A stretch of 64,000 bases of DNA from Haliotis asinina (lineage: Eukaryota > Mollusca > Gastropoda > Lepetellida > Haliotidae). The notes beneath the pieces were generated by a model. It had not been told where the DNA came from. It made no database searches and saw only the letters and a list, made by a program, of their open reading frames with translations. The translations under genes and the position numbers were made by a program. The DNA is taken from NCBI RefSeq assembly GCF_037392515.1, contig NC_090280.1, forward strand, positions 60,215,504 through 60,279,503. Direction: 5' to 3'. Shown here in pieces: positions 45,260-56,105 of this stretch. Numbering within the stretch: the stretch's first letter is position 1; the number at the start of each line of letters is the position of its first letter.

Positions 45260-46060
45260 CATTCCTTGACTTTATAGCCTAGAGAAATGAAAAATTGTGT
45301 GACGTCACTCAGAGAAGGTGCAGCAATACGATCATGTTATCATCGTAACAGATTTGTCACTGCAGCTTCCACAAGTAGGGAAATGTTTGGTGGAAGGATA
45401 ACCCCACAAACTGTCATAAATCGCTTGCATGCCGGACCAGTCTTAACACCTCTTCATCGCCGTAACCGACTTGCGTGGACCACTAGACACATAAGGTTTA
45501 CACAAAGACAGTGGAATTCGATTGTCTTCAGTGACCAATCTGGATTCAACTTGAGATTTGCCGACGGTGTACCGCAGACGAGGTGAACGTCATGCTCAAG
45601 CCTGTGTCCGTGAAGTTGACCGTTTGGGCGGGGGAAACGTCGTGGTTTGGGGATCTGTTGCGCACACGGACGTTCTCCTCTTGTTGTTCAAGGGAACTTA
45701 ACTGCTGTCCAGGGGATCAGATTTTGCTACCTGTTCTGCTTCCCTGGAGTAACGTTCCAGCAAGACAGCACCAGGCCTCATACAGCAGTTCTTACATAGG
45801 ATTTTCTAAGGAATGTCGGGATTCAAGTCCTGGATTGGCCATTGCGTAGCCCCGACCTCAATCCGATCGAACACATCTGGGACGAACTGAGTCGACGTGT
45901 TCGTCAACAAGTCAATCCAGCACAGACGTTGCAAGATCGTTGTTGAGCAATGGCGACGTCTTCCTCGGGCAGTGTTCACTAACATTCTGAGATCCATGTT
46001 GAGACGTTGTGTGGCTGTACGAGACGCAAGAGGTGGACACAATCGTTACTAAACACCTCA
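45260..46060 (+). pseudogene. Decayed Tc1-like transposase, copy A
   Basis: A frame at 45,287-45,586 reads ...ITPQTVINRLHAGPVLTPLH, then FSDQSGFNL, where the first catalytic aspartate (SDxS) is kept. Further fragments follow in other frames: VWAGE at about 45,627, FQQDSTRPH at about 45,765, and WRSPDLNPIEHIWDELSRR at about 45,840-45,895 with the catalytic Glu. Frame changes occur between all of these. The N-terminal helix-turn-helix is missing. It cannot encode an active enzyme. Confidence 0.75.
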
Positions 46061-46208
46061 GTTCCATTGTTCTCCCTTCTGTGAACTTAATTTTGGAGGG
46101 TAGTCCGACATAATAAATGTTATCAACGTTAAAGGCAAACGGCGAGACGTGTTTCTGTTTTCTGTTGATGTCCAGGTGTTCTGTGCACACCATACAACTA
46201 AAACAAAC
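46061..46208. other. Spacer between two Tc1/mariner relics
   Basis: Contains no frame; probably the 3' end of copy A. Confidence 0.4.
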
Positions 46209-47444
46209 TACTCAAAAAAAAAAAAAAGAAACGCAAAAGTAGTATCTCTCCATGTAACGTTTCGAATTTGAATCATTGGTGTCTATGTAATCAGTATATC
46301 TATTATGAACGTTGCCTACAAACATTTCAGAGTTTGAATTCATTGCCATTGAGGACAACCCGCCAAACAATCTTAAATTTGGTGTAAAGTCATCCCTAGA
46401 CTTACTGAGGCTCAGCGCAACAATGCGATTGGTCATTTGGAGGCTGGGAAGCTCAGTCTTCTATTGCAAGGCAACTGAGTATCATAGCAGGACTTTGGCA
46501 TCGCTACCAGCACCAAGGGTCAACACATGATCGCCCCAGGTCGGGTCGACCCCTCCACAACATCGGTAGTGGCAGGACAATTTCTGATCAGACTGTGAGG
46601 GACCGCTTAGGTGAGGCTGGTATTCGTTCCAGAAGACCTTTGCGGACCTGTCCTGACATGTCAACATCGGTAACAACACAGTGGTGTCGCCAACATCTCC
46701 CATGGCCATTGCAAAAGTGGAGAACTGTTATCTTCAGTGATGTCACCTTACATGCTGCGATGTCCCGACGGAAGAGTGTGTGTATATCGACGTCGTAACG
46801 AACACTACGGTGCAAATTGTGTACAGGAAGTGAACAGATTTTGTGGTGACAGTGTCATAGTTTGAGCTGGCATCTCATACAGTGGCAGGACAGATCTCAT
46901 TCAGGTCCAGGGAAATTTGACAGCTCGACGTCACCGTCATGAATCATCAGGCCTTATGTCCTTCCGTTCATGAACCGCCAGAACGTCATTTTTCAGCATA
47001 ACGGTCGGCCGCATACAGCAAGAATAACCAGGGATTTCCTTGCCCAGAACAGTGTTCAGGTTCTTGATTGACCCTCATGATCACCGGATCTTAACCCTAC
47101 TGACAGTTGTGGGGCGAACTGGTTCGTCGTGTGCGGCAGCGTGACCCTCAGCCACAGACGTTACCCGCTCTGTTTGTGGTTTTGAGGGAAGAATACCAAC
47201 TCATTCCCAGGCACTTCATTCGGAATCTGGTCCAGTCTATGGGACGCCGATGCCATGCAACCATTGATGCTAAAGGTGTCCACACAAGATACTGACTCCT
47301 CTGCGACCTTGACCTTGGAACACTTGTCATTTGTTTCTTGCAGCATTGGATCGTGCAGGTTTTCTTCATGACTGCCCTGTATTACTGAACCTTAAGTGTA
47401 TAAATTGATAACAATTTTCAGTTATGCGTATCTTTTTAATAGTA
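46209..47444 (+). mobile_element. Tc1/mariner element with TIRs, copy B
   Basis: The left end TACTCAAAAAA...GAAACGCAAAA (46209 on) and the reverse complement of the right end (TACTATTAAAAAGATACGCA, to 47444) match as terminal inverted repeats with TA at the borders. Between them, multiple frames hold transposase pieces: LTEAQRNNAIGHLEAG (about 46,398), VFSDV-type first aspartate (about 46,730), QHNGRPHTAR-like second block (about 46,995) and the SMGRRCHATIDAKGVHTRY C-terminal end (47,238-47,292). It is 1.24 kb, as expected for a full-length element. Stops and shifts make it defunct. Confidence 0.8.
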
Positions 47445-47699
47445 TAATGGCCTTAAAATAAATATTAAATTATGGTCCCCAAAATACCGAGTGTCAAGTT
47501 TTCATTTTTGCTCAGAATATAAGTGTGCCAGGTTTGGTGCTTTTAACCCAAAGAGCACAAGTTTGTCAAAATCCTGGCCTTAACCTGCCCCTTAAAGTGC
47601 ATTTTCAATCCGATGTGCCAAAATAAGAAACATTCGTGATATTGTACTCTGAACTTATCAGTATGGCACGGCGGCGATATTCAGAAGCAAGGAGATGGG
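47445..47699. other. No recognisable gene
   Basis: Short spacer between the mariner copy and the LINE tail. Confidence 0.4.
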
Positions 47700-50303
47700 A
47701 GTTTTTACCCCCATTTCTTTACTACACTCAGTGGGTTACAGAACAGAAGTGCATTCAAAGTAGGGTACTCTATTAATCCAGGCGCAGCAGCTCTAGTTGA
47801 TAAATCGGCACCTGTACTAAGACAAACATCGACAGTGGTAGTAACACCACATAAGCTAAGCTGAGCTAAACCTGTACAATTGGTAATAAAGATGGACGCT
47901 AACACTTGCTCTAAGTATTCAAAGCATGTTTTGTAACACATTCCATTTTCTGTTGAAAAGACTGATTCTATCATTTTAATAGCAATATATTTTTCTACTG
48001 TGAAGACCTCTTTGAAGGTGGCTTTAAATGAATTAATACATGGTTTATGTCTTTTGATATCCATAACATATATATGTCTTATGGCTAGAATGGTCATATG
48101 AATTAATAAACTATCAGCACACGAAGGAAATAGAATGTAATTGTTTGTTGTTTCAATATTTCATAAATCAACATAGTTGTTAAAACTCTTAAAAGGATTT
48201 TACGCATGGGCATTGTATTTACACATGGTCAAAATTTTCGCCTTCTAACCCACAGAAAGAGCACAAATCGGAGTCGACCAGTTTCATTTTTAGAAGTTCC
48301 TTTTTGGTGTATATTCTTTTTTGTAAGAACTTGTGTTGGAATTCTAAGAGCTTTGTGTCAGTTATGGCTTTTCTATGTCGTGAAAAAATGCACTTCCAAT
48401 CTATAAAAATGTCAAGTTCTCTTTCCCATTTATTACAAACTTCACGGAAACTGGTGGCTGAGATGAGTTTATCATAGAAGAATCTAGATCCTTTACATGG
48501 ATTGATAATATCAGTCCAAGGGCATACAGTTTTAATGTGGGGAAAATCTATTTTAAAATTTTGTAGTTTTGTTCTCCATACCTTTGGGGTGTTAAGTAAT
48601 AAGCGATTGTAGTCAAGTATGGTGTCCTGTATATTGAAAAAACGTTCTTGGGTTTATGAATGGGATTAGACATTTTCATTGTAGAGGTCTTTTACGTATA
48701 ACATGCCTTTGTGAAACCAGTTTTTAGTGATGAAGTTTGGGTCGTGAAAATGGTGATTTAACCAAAGCGGTTGCATTAGGATGCCGTTAATGTCGTCAGT
48801 GTCAACTGAATGGGTTTTTACATATCTACTCCACGCCTTTAGAACATCATTCCAAAAGGGATTTTAACTTTTAAGTAAAACGGGATATTTGCACCGAAAT
48901 GGAAGATATAGTCTAACCTAAAACCGCAGAGCTCGTACGGTTTCTGTTTTGAATTGTATCTTTTAGACGTGAAATTTTTAAGGATTCAGTGAATGTTTCA
49001 ATATCAATCATTCTCAGACCACCTTCTTCATATTTTCGTATAAGATTAATTCGTTTTATTTTGTATTTTTTGTTGTTCCATACAAACTTGAAAAAAAGAG
49101 TGCTCACTTCTACGATAGAGTCGGGTGGGGGGTTTGGAAGGGAGGCCAATATGTGTACGATGGTTGATAATGCTAACGTTTTGATTACAGTGGTTTTACC
49201 AATCAAAGTCAAATTGCGTTTGCGCCAAGTTGAAAGAATCCTTTTGATATTGTTTAGTCTCTTTCTGGTGTTGATAACCCACAGGTTTCGAAAAGAGGCG
49301 TTCAGTGTTATTCCCAATACATCAAAGTTTCCCACATGCCAATTTTTAAGGTCAAGGGTTAATTTTATCCTACTTCCAGCAAGTGATCCAAGCCAGACTG
49401 CATTGGTTTTATCGACGTTTACTTTCAGACCAGACATTCTATAAAAGCTTGCTAGAGTATTAATTGCTTCCCTAAGAGAATTCTCTGATCCATCTAAAAA
49501 AAATTCCGTATCATCAGCATATTGACCAATTATGCATTCGATATCGTTTAAGGTGACTCATTTTATTTCGCCGTTATCACGAATCATAATCCCGAGGATT
49601 TTCTGCAACGAACAAAAACAAGTAAGGTGAAATTGGGTCTCCTTGTCTACAACCTCTTTCATTTTGGAAGAAAGTTCATAAATGTCCGTTTTGTATAATA
49701 CAAAAAATGCCATTAGACATTAGAGTATTAACCCATTTCTGTATTTTTCCCCAAAGCCAAATCTGTTCAGAACCATCATAATAAACACTTTGGAAACCGT
49801 GTCAAATGCTTTTTTAAAACCAATCAATAATAATAAAGCCTTTTCGTTTAATCTCTTAGTTTCAAACATAATATCGTAGAGAAGGCTTATGTTATCTGAT
49901 ATACATCGGCCTGGGATAAAACCCGTTTGATTTTCATAAATAAGAATATTTAATGATTTCTTTAGTCTGTATGTGATGCAAGTACTTAGAATTTTATATA
50001 GAGCATTTAAGAGAGAAATCAAATCTAAAGAAATCTTTGATCCTTGTTTGATTTAGGGATACAGGTAATCACTCCTCTATTCACTGTTGTTCTGAGAAAA
50101 TCGTTATTGAAAGTTTCTTTTATATACCGGTGAATCCATGTTTTGAGATCTTTCCAAAAAAATTGAAAAATTTTAAAGGAAAACCGTCTAGGCCGGGACT
50201 CTTATTATTTTTCGGTGATTTTATGGCAGTAGCAATTTCATTTATGGTTGTGTCTGCATCAAATTCCTCAGAGAAATCTTTATCTAAGAACGGTGTAACG
50301 AGA
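47700..50303 (-). mobile_element. LINE (non-LTR) retrotransposon, 5'-truncated, broken
   Basis: Minus-strand order: RT fragment with NNKSPGLDGFPLKFF (50,210-50,150), then ENQTGFIPGRCISDNI and FKKAFDTV (50,022-49,720), a QYADD catalytic box (about 49,520), and MSGLKVNVDKTNAVWLGS (49,437). Then come LTLIGKTTVIKTLALS and FFKFVWNNKK, a Cys/His end with LCSFCGLEGENFDHV (about 48,260-48,205), and a C-terminal segment near 48,097-47,980. This matches an L1/Tx1-like RT and thumb. The endonuclease domain is missing, the frame breaks several times, and the 5' end stops abruptly where a Tc1-like relic begins at about 50,305. Confidence 0.85.
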
Positions 50304-51220
50304 TCGTGAAATGGGAGGAGATGGGAAATTATTGTCATGTACGAAACAGGAATGTCGGCCAGAGCAGTTGGTCATCAAGTTGAGATTCATCACTCTAACA
50401 TTAGCAGACTTGCGAGAAAATTCATCGCCATCGACGATTTGAGGGATCGTCCAAGGCCAGGCCGACCGCCAGAGTGAAAGGTATTGCCCTGGTACGTCTT
50501 GTGCGTATTGAAAACCCATTGGCTTTCAAACAGAGTCGATCGGCATGAAGGCGCGATAGGAAAATAAGCGCGCAGCGCTAACTAAAAGATCCCTTTTGGA
50601 TTAGTGTTTGGCCCGACGTCAGGAGAATTCGACGATGATCATAGGGGAAGGTCCATTGGTCGGACGAGAGTCGCTTCCTTTTACACGTCACAGATAACCG
50701 TCAACGTGTTTAGACGACCAGAAACACTGTGTCTTTGCCGAGAAACATTCAGGCTTTGATCAGTTCAATCTGGAAAGGGGTTGGTTATGGTCTGGGGGAT
50801 GCCTTTCACGTGACTAAGCTGGATCTTGTTACAGTTCGAGGGAATCTTAATGGCGATCTCTACATCCAGGACATCCTTGACCCCGTCCTTGTACCTCATT
50901 TTGACTATAATTCTTTAGCTACTCGTCCCTTATTCACAGTTCCCGTGCCGTGAAGCAGTATTTTCAGAACAACACCATCACCAAATCCCTCTGGCCTGCT
51001 ATGAGTCCAAATTTGAATCCTTTTGAACATATCTGGGACATTATTGGACGTCGAATCCAAAAACTGGAACCCCGTCCACAGAATCGTGCTGGTTTAGAGG
51101 TTGCATTGCATCGTGAGTGACAGCAGCTGCCTTTGGAAGGAATTCCATGAATCACTGGAGGCATGAGAAGGGTCGACACTGTCATCCGGACTCGTGGCAG
51201 GTACACCCGCTACTGACATT
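50304..51220 (+). pseudogene. Decayed Tc1-like transposase, copy C
   Basis: Reads RWEIIVMYETGMSARAVG (50,315 on; the first helix-turn-helix), RDRPRPGRPPE then a stop, VHWSDESRFLLHV (about 50,648; first catalytic Asp), MVWG (about 50,790), SPNLNPFEHIWDIIGRRIQ (about 51,004; catalytic Glu) and TRGRYTRY (51,190-51,216). The order is complete, but at least four frame changes and stops separate the parts. It abuts the truncated LINE on its left. Confidence 0.8.
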
Positions 51221-51764
51221 TTGTTGGTGATTTGGTAACCTTCCTCACAGTCCCTGAACCATATTATGTTCCCTATAGCCTAGCCCTTCCTACAGTGCTC
51301 TAAGTAAAGCAAGTCTACATTTCCGTAGGTTCTGAATCTCTGATCTCCCTGGGGCTCCATTTCAATTAAAATGGGTTCGTTTATTTCTGTCAAAATCATA
51401 TAGATTCAGAGACTAAGCCTTAGTCTAGTGATTTGGCTTCTTGATACCTCACAGAACACTTTCTGACAGAAATGAACGTCTTTGTCTCATTGTCGATCTC
51501 CGCGGCACCGCACCGGAACAATGTTGCTGAATTTCCCAATTCAGAAAAACAAGTTATCACTAATTACTATTGTGTGGTATTCATCACTCAATAAGTTTAA
51601 ATTTCATAATAAAGTAGTGTTGGACCCATTCCTGACTTGATATGATAGCAGTGTTACCTTACACTTGTCCAAAGTTGGCAAAATCGGGTGTCGCTAAATT
51701 TCCATGTGTATCGTTATAGTCATAAGACCTTGCAATGGTTCAGGAACTAGGCACAGCGTGCCTG
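51221..51764. other. Spacer with a small hairpin
   Basis: TTTATTTCTGTCA near 51,375 pairs with TGACAGAAATGAA near 51,465. Otherwise nothing recognised. Confidence 0.45.
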
Positions 51765-53125
51765 AATTGAATTGTTAGGTGCTCCACTCAGTGCTTGCCC
51801 TCTGTAATTGTGTTGATGATTAATTTATCTATGAATTGATGTTATTTATCAGTACCGTAAGTTATTCAAGCAAGTTATTTCCATTATGTTCTTTGTAAAC
51901 AGTTACATACGGCACATACGCTTTCACACTACACATTGCTTACATTGCCTGACTTAGATTGAAATTGTAAAAGGATATGTTCAGGATAAAGCATGACCCG
52001 TGGGCATTATGAACTCAGGGGTTCGAGTCTCTGTTTGGACTATAATTTTCAAAAATATAAATGTAGACTTTTGTAATCGTATAATCCTTTTAGATGATAT
52101 AATTTACACATAGGTCAAGTTTGGACGACATCGGTGAAGAAATGGAGTTTTAAAGGAAATTCTACGGCTACATTCATTACATTAAATACACATTATTTTA
52201 TGTAATGAGTGTAGCGGTAGGATTTCCTAAAAAATACACATGTATGTTACGTAATGAGATATTCGAACCAGTGTGACTACGAAGAAGTAAAGCTGTTTCC
52301 CTCAGGAATGCCCTCGGGAAAATAGTCTGCCTTCTTCGCAATGCCAATAGGTCATGCTTTATCCACTTTATACATATTTTTTCTTCCGGAGATTAACAGA
52401 TTTATACACACCTATATGTTGTACTTAATCTGGGGGCTTTTAGTTATTTTTGTGAGCGTTCTAGCAATTGTTGTGTTATGCATTGTTAATAATTCCAGTA
52501 TATATCAATTCATAAATATTATTTGGGATGGGGGAACGGGAGGAACTGTTACCAACCGAAGATATACTTTGAATTTAATAAATCAGTGGAATAAGACTGG
52601 CTACCGACGCCTCGTCTTGAAAGAACAATACACCTGCAGCACAAGGACTACTGCACGTGGGCTACTTGCACTATCCGTCTTGTGAGGGACGCATGGTTCA
52701 TACCGACAATACGTCTCCTCCTTCACGGCGATCATTCGTAGCCTAGTGGAATAATATCGCCAAGTTTTTGTAAGTAAAGAGATGCTGGTTCGGAACCGGT
52801 GTCAACACTACCTGTTGGAAAATGTCAGTACTATATCTTACGATCGCATGAAGTGATGGCAAGACAAAAGCCGCATCAATCATCAAAGCAAGTAATAATT
52901 CAAAGTCAGGGGCTATTCACCCGAAAATCCCCGAGCAGAGAGACGACGTTTAAGTAATGCTCCCTAACCATCGGGACATCGGGCATGACGAGAAATAGTA
53001 CCTCGCTAGAACAAGAGAAAACACTGGTTATTAATGCATTCCATTATGTATGAACTGATGCATTTGGAATGGCATGTTAGACACTTGCTTGAATAAACCC
53101 AAAGAACTCACAGCTCTCTCCTTTC
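51765..53125 (+). repeat. Repeat unit R2, copy 1, split by about 1 kb
   Basis: 51,765-51,990 aligns with 61,345-61,545 (ATTAATTTATCTATGAATTG, TGTTATTTATCAGTACCG, TGCCTGACTTAGATTGAAAT). 53,040-53,125 aligns with 61,560-61,650 (GCATTTGGAATGGCATGTTA, CTTGAATAAAC, CTCTCTCC). In copy 2 these parts are adjacent; here about 1.05 kb lies between them, most simply an insertion. The inserted part carries a 114-codon frame (52,341) with a hydrophobic segment that I do not recognise. Confidence 0.65.
52715..52830 (+). repeat. tRNA-like promoter boxes (possible SINE)
   Basis: GTAGCCTAGTGGAATAATAT (A-box-like, about 52,738) and GGTTCGGAACC (B-box-like, about 52,787) are spaced as in tRNA-derived repeats. 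No second copy was found here, so this is tentative. Confidence 0.35.
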
Positions 53126-53126
53126 T

Positions 53127-53184
53127 CATCCACCTGATGAAGGGGCAAGGAATAGCCCAGAAACGTGTAAAAATGCAGTGGATG
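53127..53184 (+). ncRNA. Hammerhead-ribozyme-like motif, copy 2 (near complete)
   Basis: Type I layout. Helix I is CATCCAC (53127-53133) with GTGGATG (53178-53184), seven perfect pairs. The core CTGATGA (53134-53140) is intact. Helix II is GGGC...GCCC (53143-53158) around AAGGAATA. GAAA (53160-53163) is intact. A short helix III runs from ACGT to ATGC around GTAAA. The one clear defect is the base pairing with the last A of GAAA: it is C (53176) where U is required, giving GCA in place of a cleavable NUH triplet. An AA mismatch also closes helix II. Known hosts of such motifs include Penelope-like retroelements and retrozymes. Confidence 0.6.
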
Positions 53185-53335
53185 TCAGCTTCTAATAATG
53201 AGGAAACATTTTTCTTTTTGTCTTATCTCTAGTTTCTTATTTCAGTGCTTGCTTCTAACAGCTGAATCGCTAAATCGAGGGCTGACTAAACGATAAAAGT
53301 TGTCTTACCTCAGGCAGAAACTGTATTAACTTCAT

Positions 53336-53600
53336 AGCAGACTGGCCCCCAGCCATTGTTAAGTTGTCAGCCTGGTTCTTTGCATATTCTGCGCTAGCGC
53401 CATAGTGCCTCCGCTACCATGAGCGAGCCGGTAAGGGACCAGGTAGTTGAGAAGAGAGGACGAAAACCAGTCTTTTCTAAAAATAGCTACATATGCGCTC
53501 GCATTGGAAAGTCTCGGGAAGCTGGTCGTAAACGATTTTACCTTCACCTTGAAGCCGAGGGATCGTACGTACATAGTGGTTCCACTCAAACGTAAGTAAA
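53336..53600 (+). repeat. Repeat unit R1, copy 2 (with short open frame)
   Basis: Homologous to 13,586-13,872. ATG at about 53,418 opens 57 codons (MSEPVRDQVVEKRGRKPVFS...) ending at a GTAAGT donor-like site. The frame is Lys/Arg-rich. The other copy differs by a frame-changing deletion. I do not recognise the protein. Confidence 0.6.
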
Positions 53601-54166
53601 TGCAGCTGATAGCAGTTATGAAGGTGGATCATTCAGCAACTTCTACTGTTGTGAGTTCTGCCTGGTTGTTGGTGATCGTCGGTATCGAGATGTGTTTCCG
53701 TTCGCCATATTCACTATTTTTGTTGGGGTTACCTGGCCCATCAGCTACCGACTCATACATAATCTGCAAGACGGTGACTTTCCCTGTTATTGTAAGAGGT
53801 CCGCCCTTACCCCCACCTCAAACAAAAAACTAAATTGCAACCTGGCGTCCATACTTCATGGTAAAATATTCAATAAACTGGAACATATATATATATATAT
53901 GTATATATATATAAAACAATCAATAAATTTATGTCAGTGTTGGAATATTACATAGGGGAAAGAGCAAATCTACTGTGTAAAACGAGGGGAGACGAGCGGA
54001 ACTCTTTCTCTAATTTTTAAGAAATAAATATATTGTTGCAAAACTTGCTGGGTATCTTCTATGTTTCCGTAAAGAGAAACCACCAAACTAGTATTTGTTA
54101 TACTGGAGATGTTTTGTGACTGTGACTGATGCTCAAGTAGGGTGGAAAATAATACTGCCCAATTTT
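53601..54166. other. No recognisable gene; (TA)n tract
   Basis: A TATA-rich run lies at about 53,886-53,913. No frame is supported. Confidence 0.5.
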
Positions 54167-54360
54167 CGGTTCCCAATTGCGCAGATCAATGCTCATGTTG
54201 TTGATCACTGGATTGTCTGGTCCAGACTAGATTATTTACAGACCATATAGCTGGAATATTGCTGAGGTCACTGGATTGTTCTGGTCCAGACTCGATTATT
54301 TACAGACCATATAGCTAGAATATTGCTGAGTGTGGTGTAAAACTAAACTCACTCTCTCAT
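54167..54360 (-). repeat. Dispersed gastropod repeat, copy 5, internally duplicated
   Basis: The block CACTGGATTGTCTGGTCCAG through ATATAGCTGGAATATTGCTG occurs twice in tandem (about 54,206-54,264 and 54,270-54,333), followed by GTGTGGTGTAAAACTAAACTC. This is a local duplication within one copy. Confidence 0.75.
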
Positions 54361-55056
54361 TCATGTAACTACATGAGCAACAATTACTGCAATGAGAAAG
54401 ATTGGAAAAGGTTAATTTATTCTACAACATTTCATGGCAGCTATATGTCATATGAGAAAACATACTAAAATGAAACTAAAAATAATAATTCATATCATCC
54501 ATTGTAATATTAATATCTCGATGAATGTAGAACATATTCCTTGACTATGTTTAATTCATAGGCATTTTTCATTCCATGAGAAACACAACTTGCCAACAGG
54601 TTTTCAGATATCAACATGACATACAAATGAAACAAGCATTCACTGAACTTTTTATTGATCAGCCCTAAATCATTTGCAAGCAAGTCACTTTTGAGTAGCA
54701 AATACAAATTGATAGTGAACAAAGTTAGTGCAGAGGGTGTCCAGAATATTGTGGAAAGTTTCTCGATGGCAGTGGGAGATGTGAGACGAAAACTCCATCT
54801 CCACGCTTGATAACACTTTTTAATTTACAGTGCAATTATATTTTCATGGCAGATATGTAGAAAATATGGTTGGTCAAGAAAGTCCCATTAACAATATTCA
54901 ATTATTTGGACATGAAATATCACTATTATGTTAACATAATTTGTCTATGTCCCAGTGGGTGCTGTATAAAGATTTGCACTGTAAATCTTTGAGAGCCATA
55001 CACATTCATTCACTGGTCATTGATCTGTACAATTTGAAATCAAACAACATACAATC
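54361..55056. other. No recognisable gene
   Basis: AT-rich sequence, short frames only. Confidence 0.5.
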
Positions 55057-55560
55057 AACATATGTCATATTTGGGATTTCACTTTCTTAGTAAAGTACAA
55101 ATTCTAGTACTTTTTTTCGGTTGAGTCCCATCCGGGATTCGAACCCGCATCCTCAGAGTCAGGCACCCAATCGCCAGCACACAAAGCCAGCCGCCCAGCC
55201 TGCTCAGCCACTGCGACTTCCACAAAAATGAAAGTCGGACAACTGGTAGTCTAGACTGCGTACTTTGTGTACCCCTCTGATGAGTGTAAATTGGCACGGC
55301 TCCCACGGCCGAAAGCTATGATTACACGATGCCATTTAGAAAGTGGTCAAATGCAACATATGTCATATTTGGGATTTCACTTTCTTAGTAAAGTACAAAT
55401 TCTAGTACTTTTTTTCGGTTGAGTCCCATCCGGGATTCGAACCCGCACCCTCAGAGTCAGGCACCCAATCGCCAGCACACAAAGCCAGCCGCCCAGCCCG
55501 CTCAGCCACCGCGACTTCCACAAAAATGAAAGTCGGACAACTGGTAGTGAGAAAGTGAAA
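55057..55560 (-). repeat. Tandem dimer of tRNA-derived SINE
   Basis: Two minus-strand B boxes (GGATTCGAACCC at about 55,133 and 55,431) lie 298 bases apart. The whole intervening sequence, from ACATATGTCATATTTGGGAT to ACAACTGGTAGT, repeats with few differences. The inter-copy part reads (on minus) GTTGCATTTGACCACTTTC, the same tail seen at 18.6 kb. The unit of about 298 bp is thus defined on both sides. Confidence 0.85.
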
Positions 55561-55561
55561 G

Positions 55562-55705
55562 TCCCAATTGCGCAGATCGATGCTCATGCTGTTGGTCACT
55601 GGATTGTCTGGTCCAGACTCGATTATTTACAGACCGCCGCCATATAGCTGGAATATTGCTGAGTGCGGCGTAAAACTCAACTCAACTCGCTCACTCACTC
55701 CTGGC
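55562..55705 (-). repeat. Dispersed gastropod repeat, copy 6
   Basis: CCCAATTGCGCAGATCGATG, TCTGGTCCAGACTCGATTAT, CCGCCGCCATATAGCTGG and GAGTGCGGCGTAAAACTCAA. This is the least diverged copy of the family here; it lies directly after the SINE dimer. Confidence 0.85.
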
Positions 55706-56105
55706 TGCAGCAGCACATGCAAGAGTTACTTACCTTTTGTGGATAGATTGCTATATCTACATTTAGAAATCATGTTGTCAGTCAGAGGAAATTTAGCAAC
55801 AGAGTTGGTCAGAGTTTGCGTAGCTGTGTGTGTTAAACAAACAGCAAGTGAACATAAAGAGAGGGGTTGGAAAATGGAATCGTTGCATTGGTTTGGTTTT
55901 ATTTGATAAATTGTTATGTGGAACATCTCATCACATTCCGTTTGGATGTGTTTATGTCAACCTCAACTCCTCGGTTAGCTCCTCAATCCAAGACTGCTTA
56001 AAGGAATTGTTTATTTAGGGTAGTGCTTGTTGTCTTGTATAACAAATATAGACGTTTCATAGGTTCGTTATATTTTGATGAGGGGCTTAAATTCAAAGGT
56101 AGCAC
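55706..56105. other. No recognisable gene
   Basis: Short frames only. Confidence 0.45.

Noticed and set aside
47705..48097. 130-codon minus-strand gene
   Set aside because: Its first third continues the LINE C-terminus; the remainder is probably 3' non-coding sequence of the same element.
52341..52685. 114-residue membrane protein gene
   Set aside because: It has one hydrophobic stretch but no recognisable family, lies in a segment absent from the other R2 copy, and its second half reads like repeat DNA.
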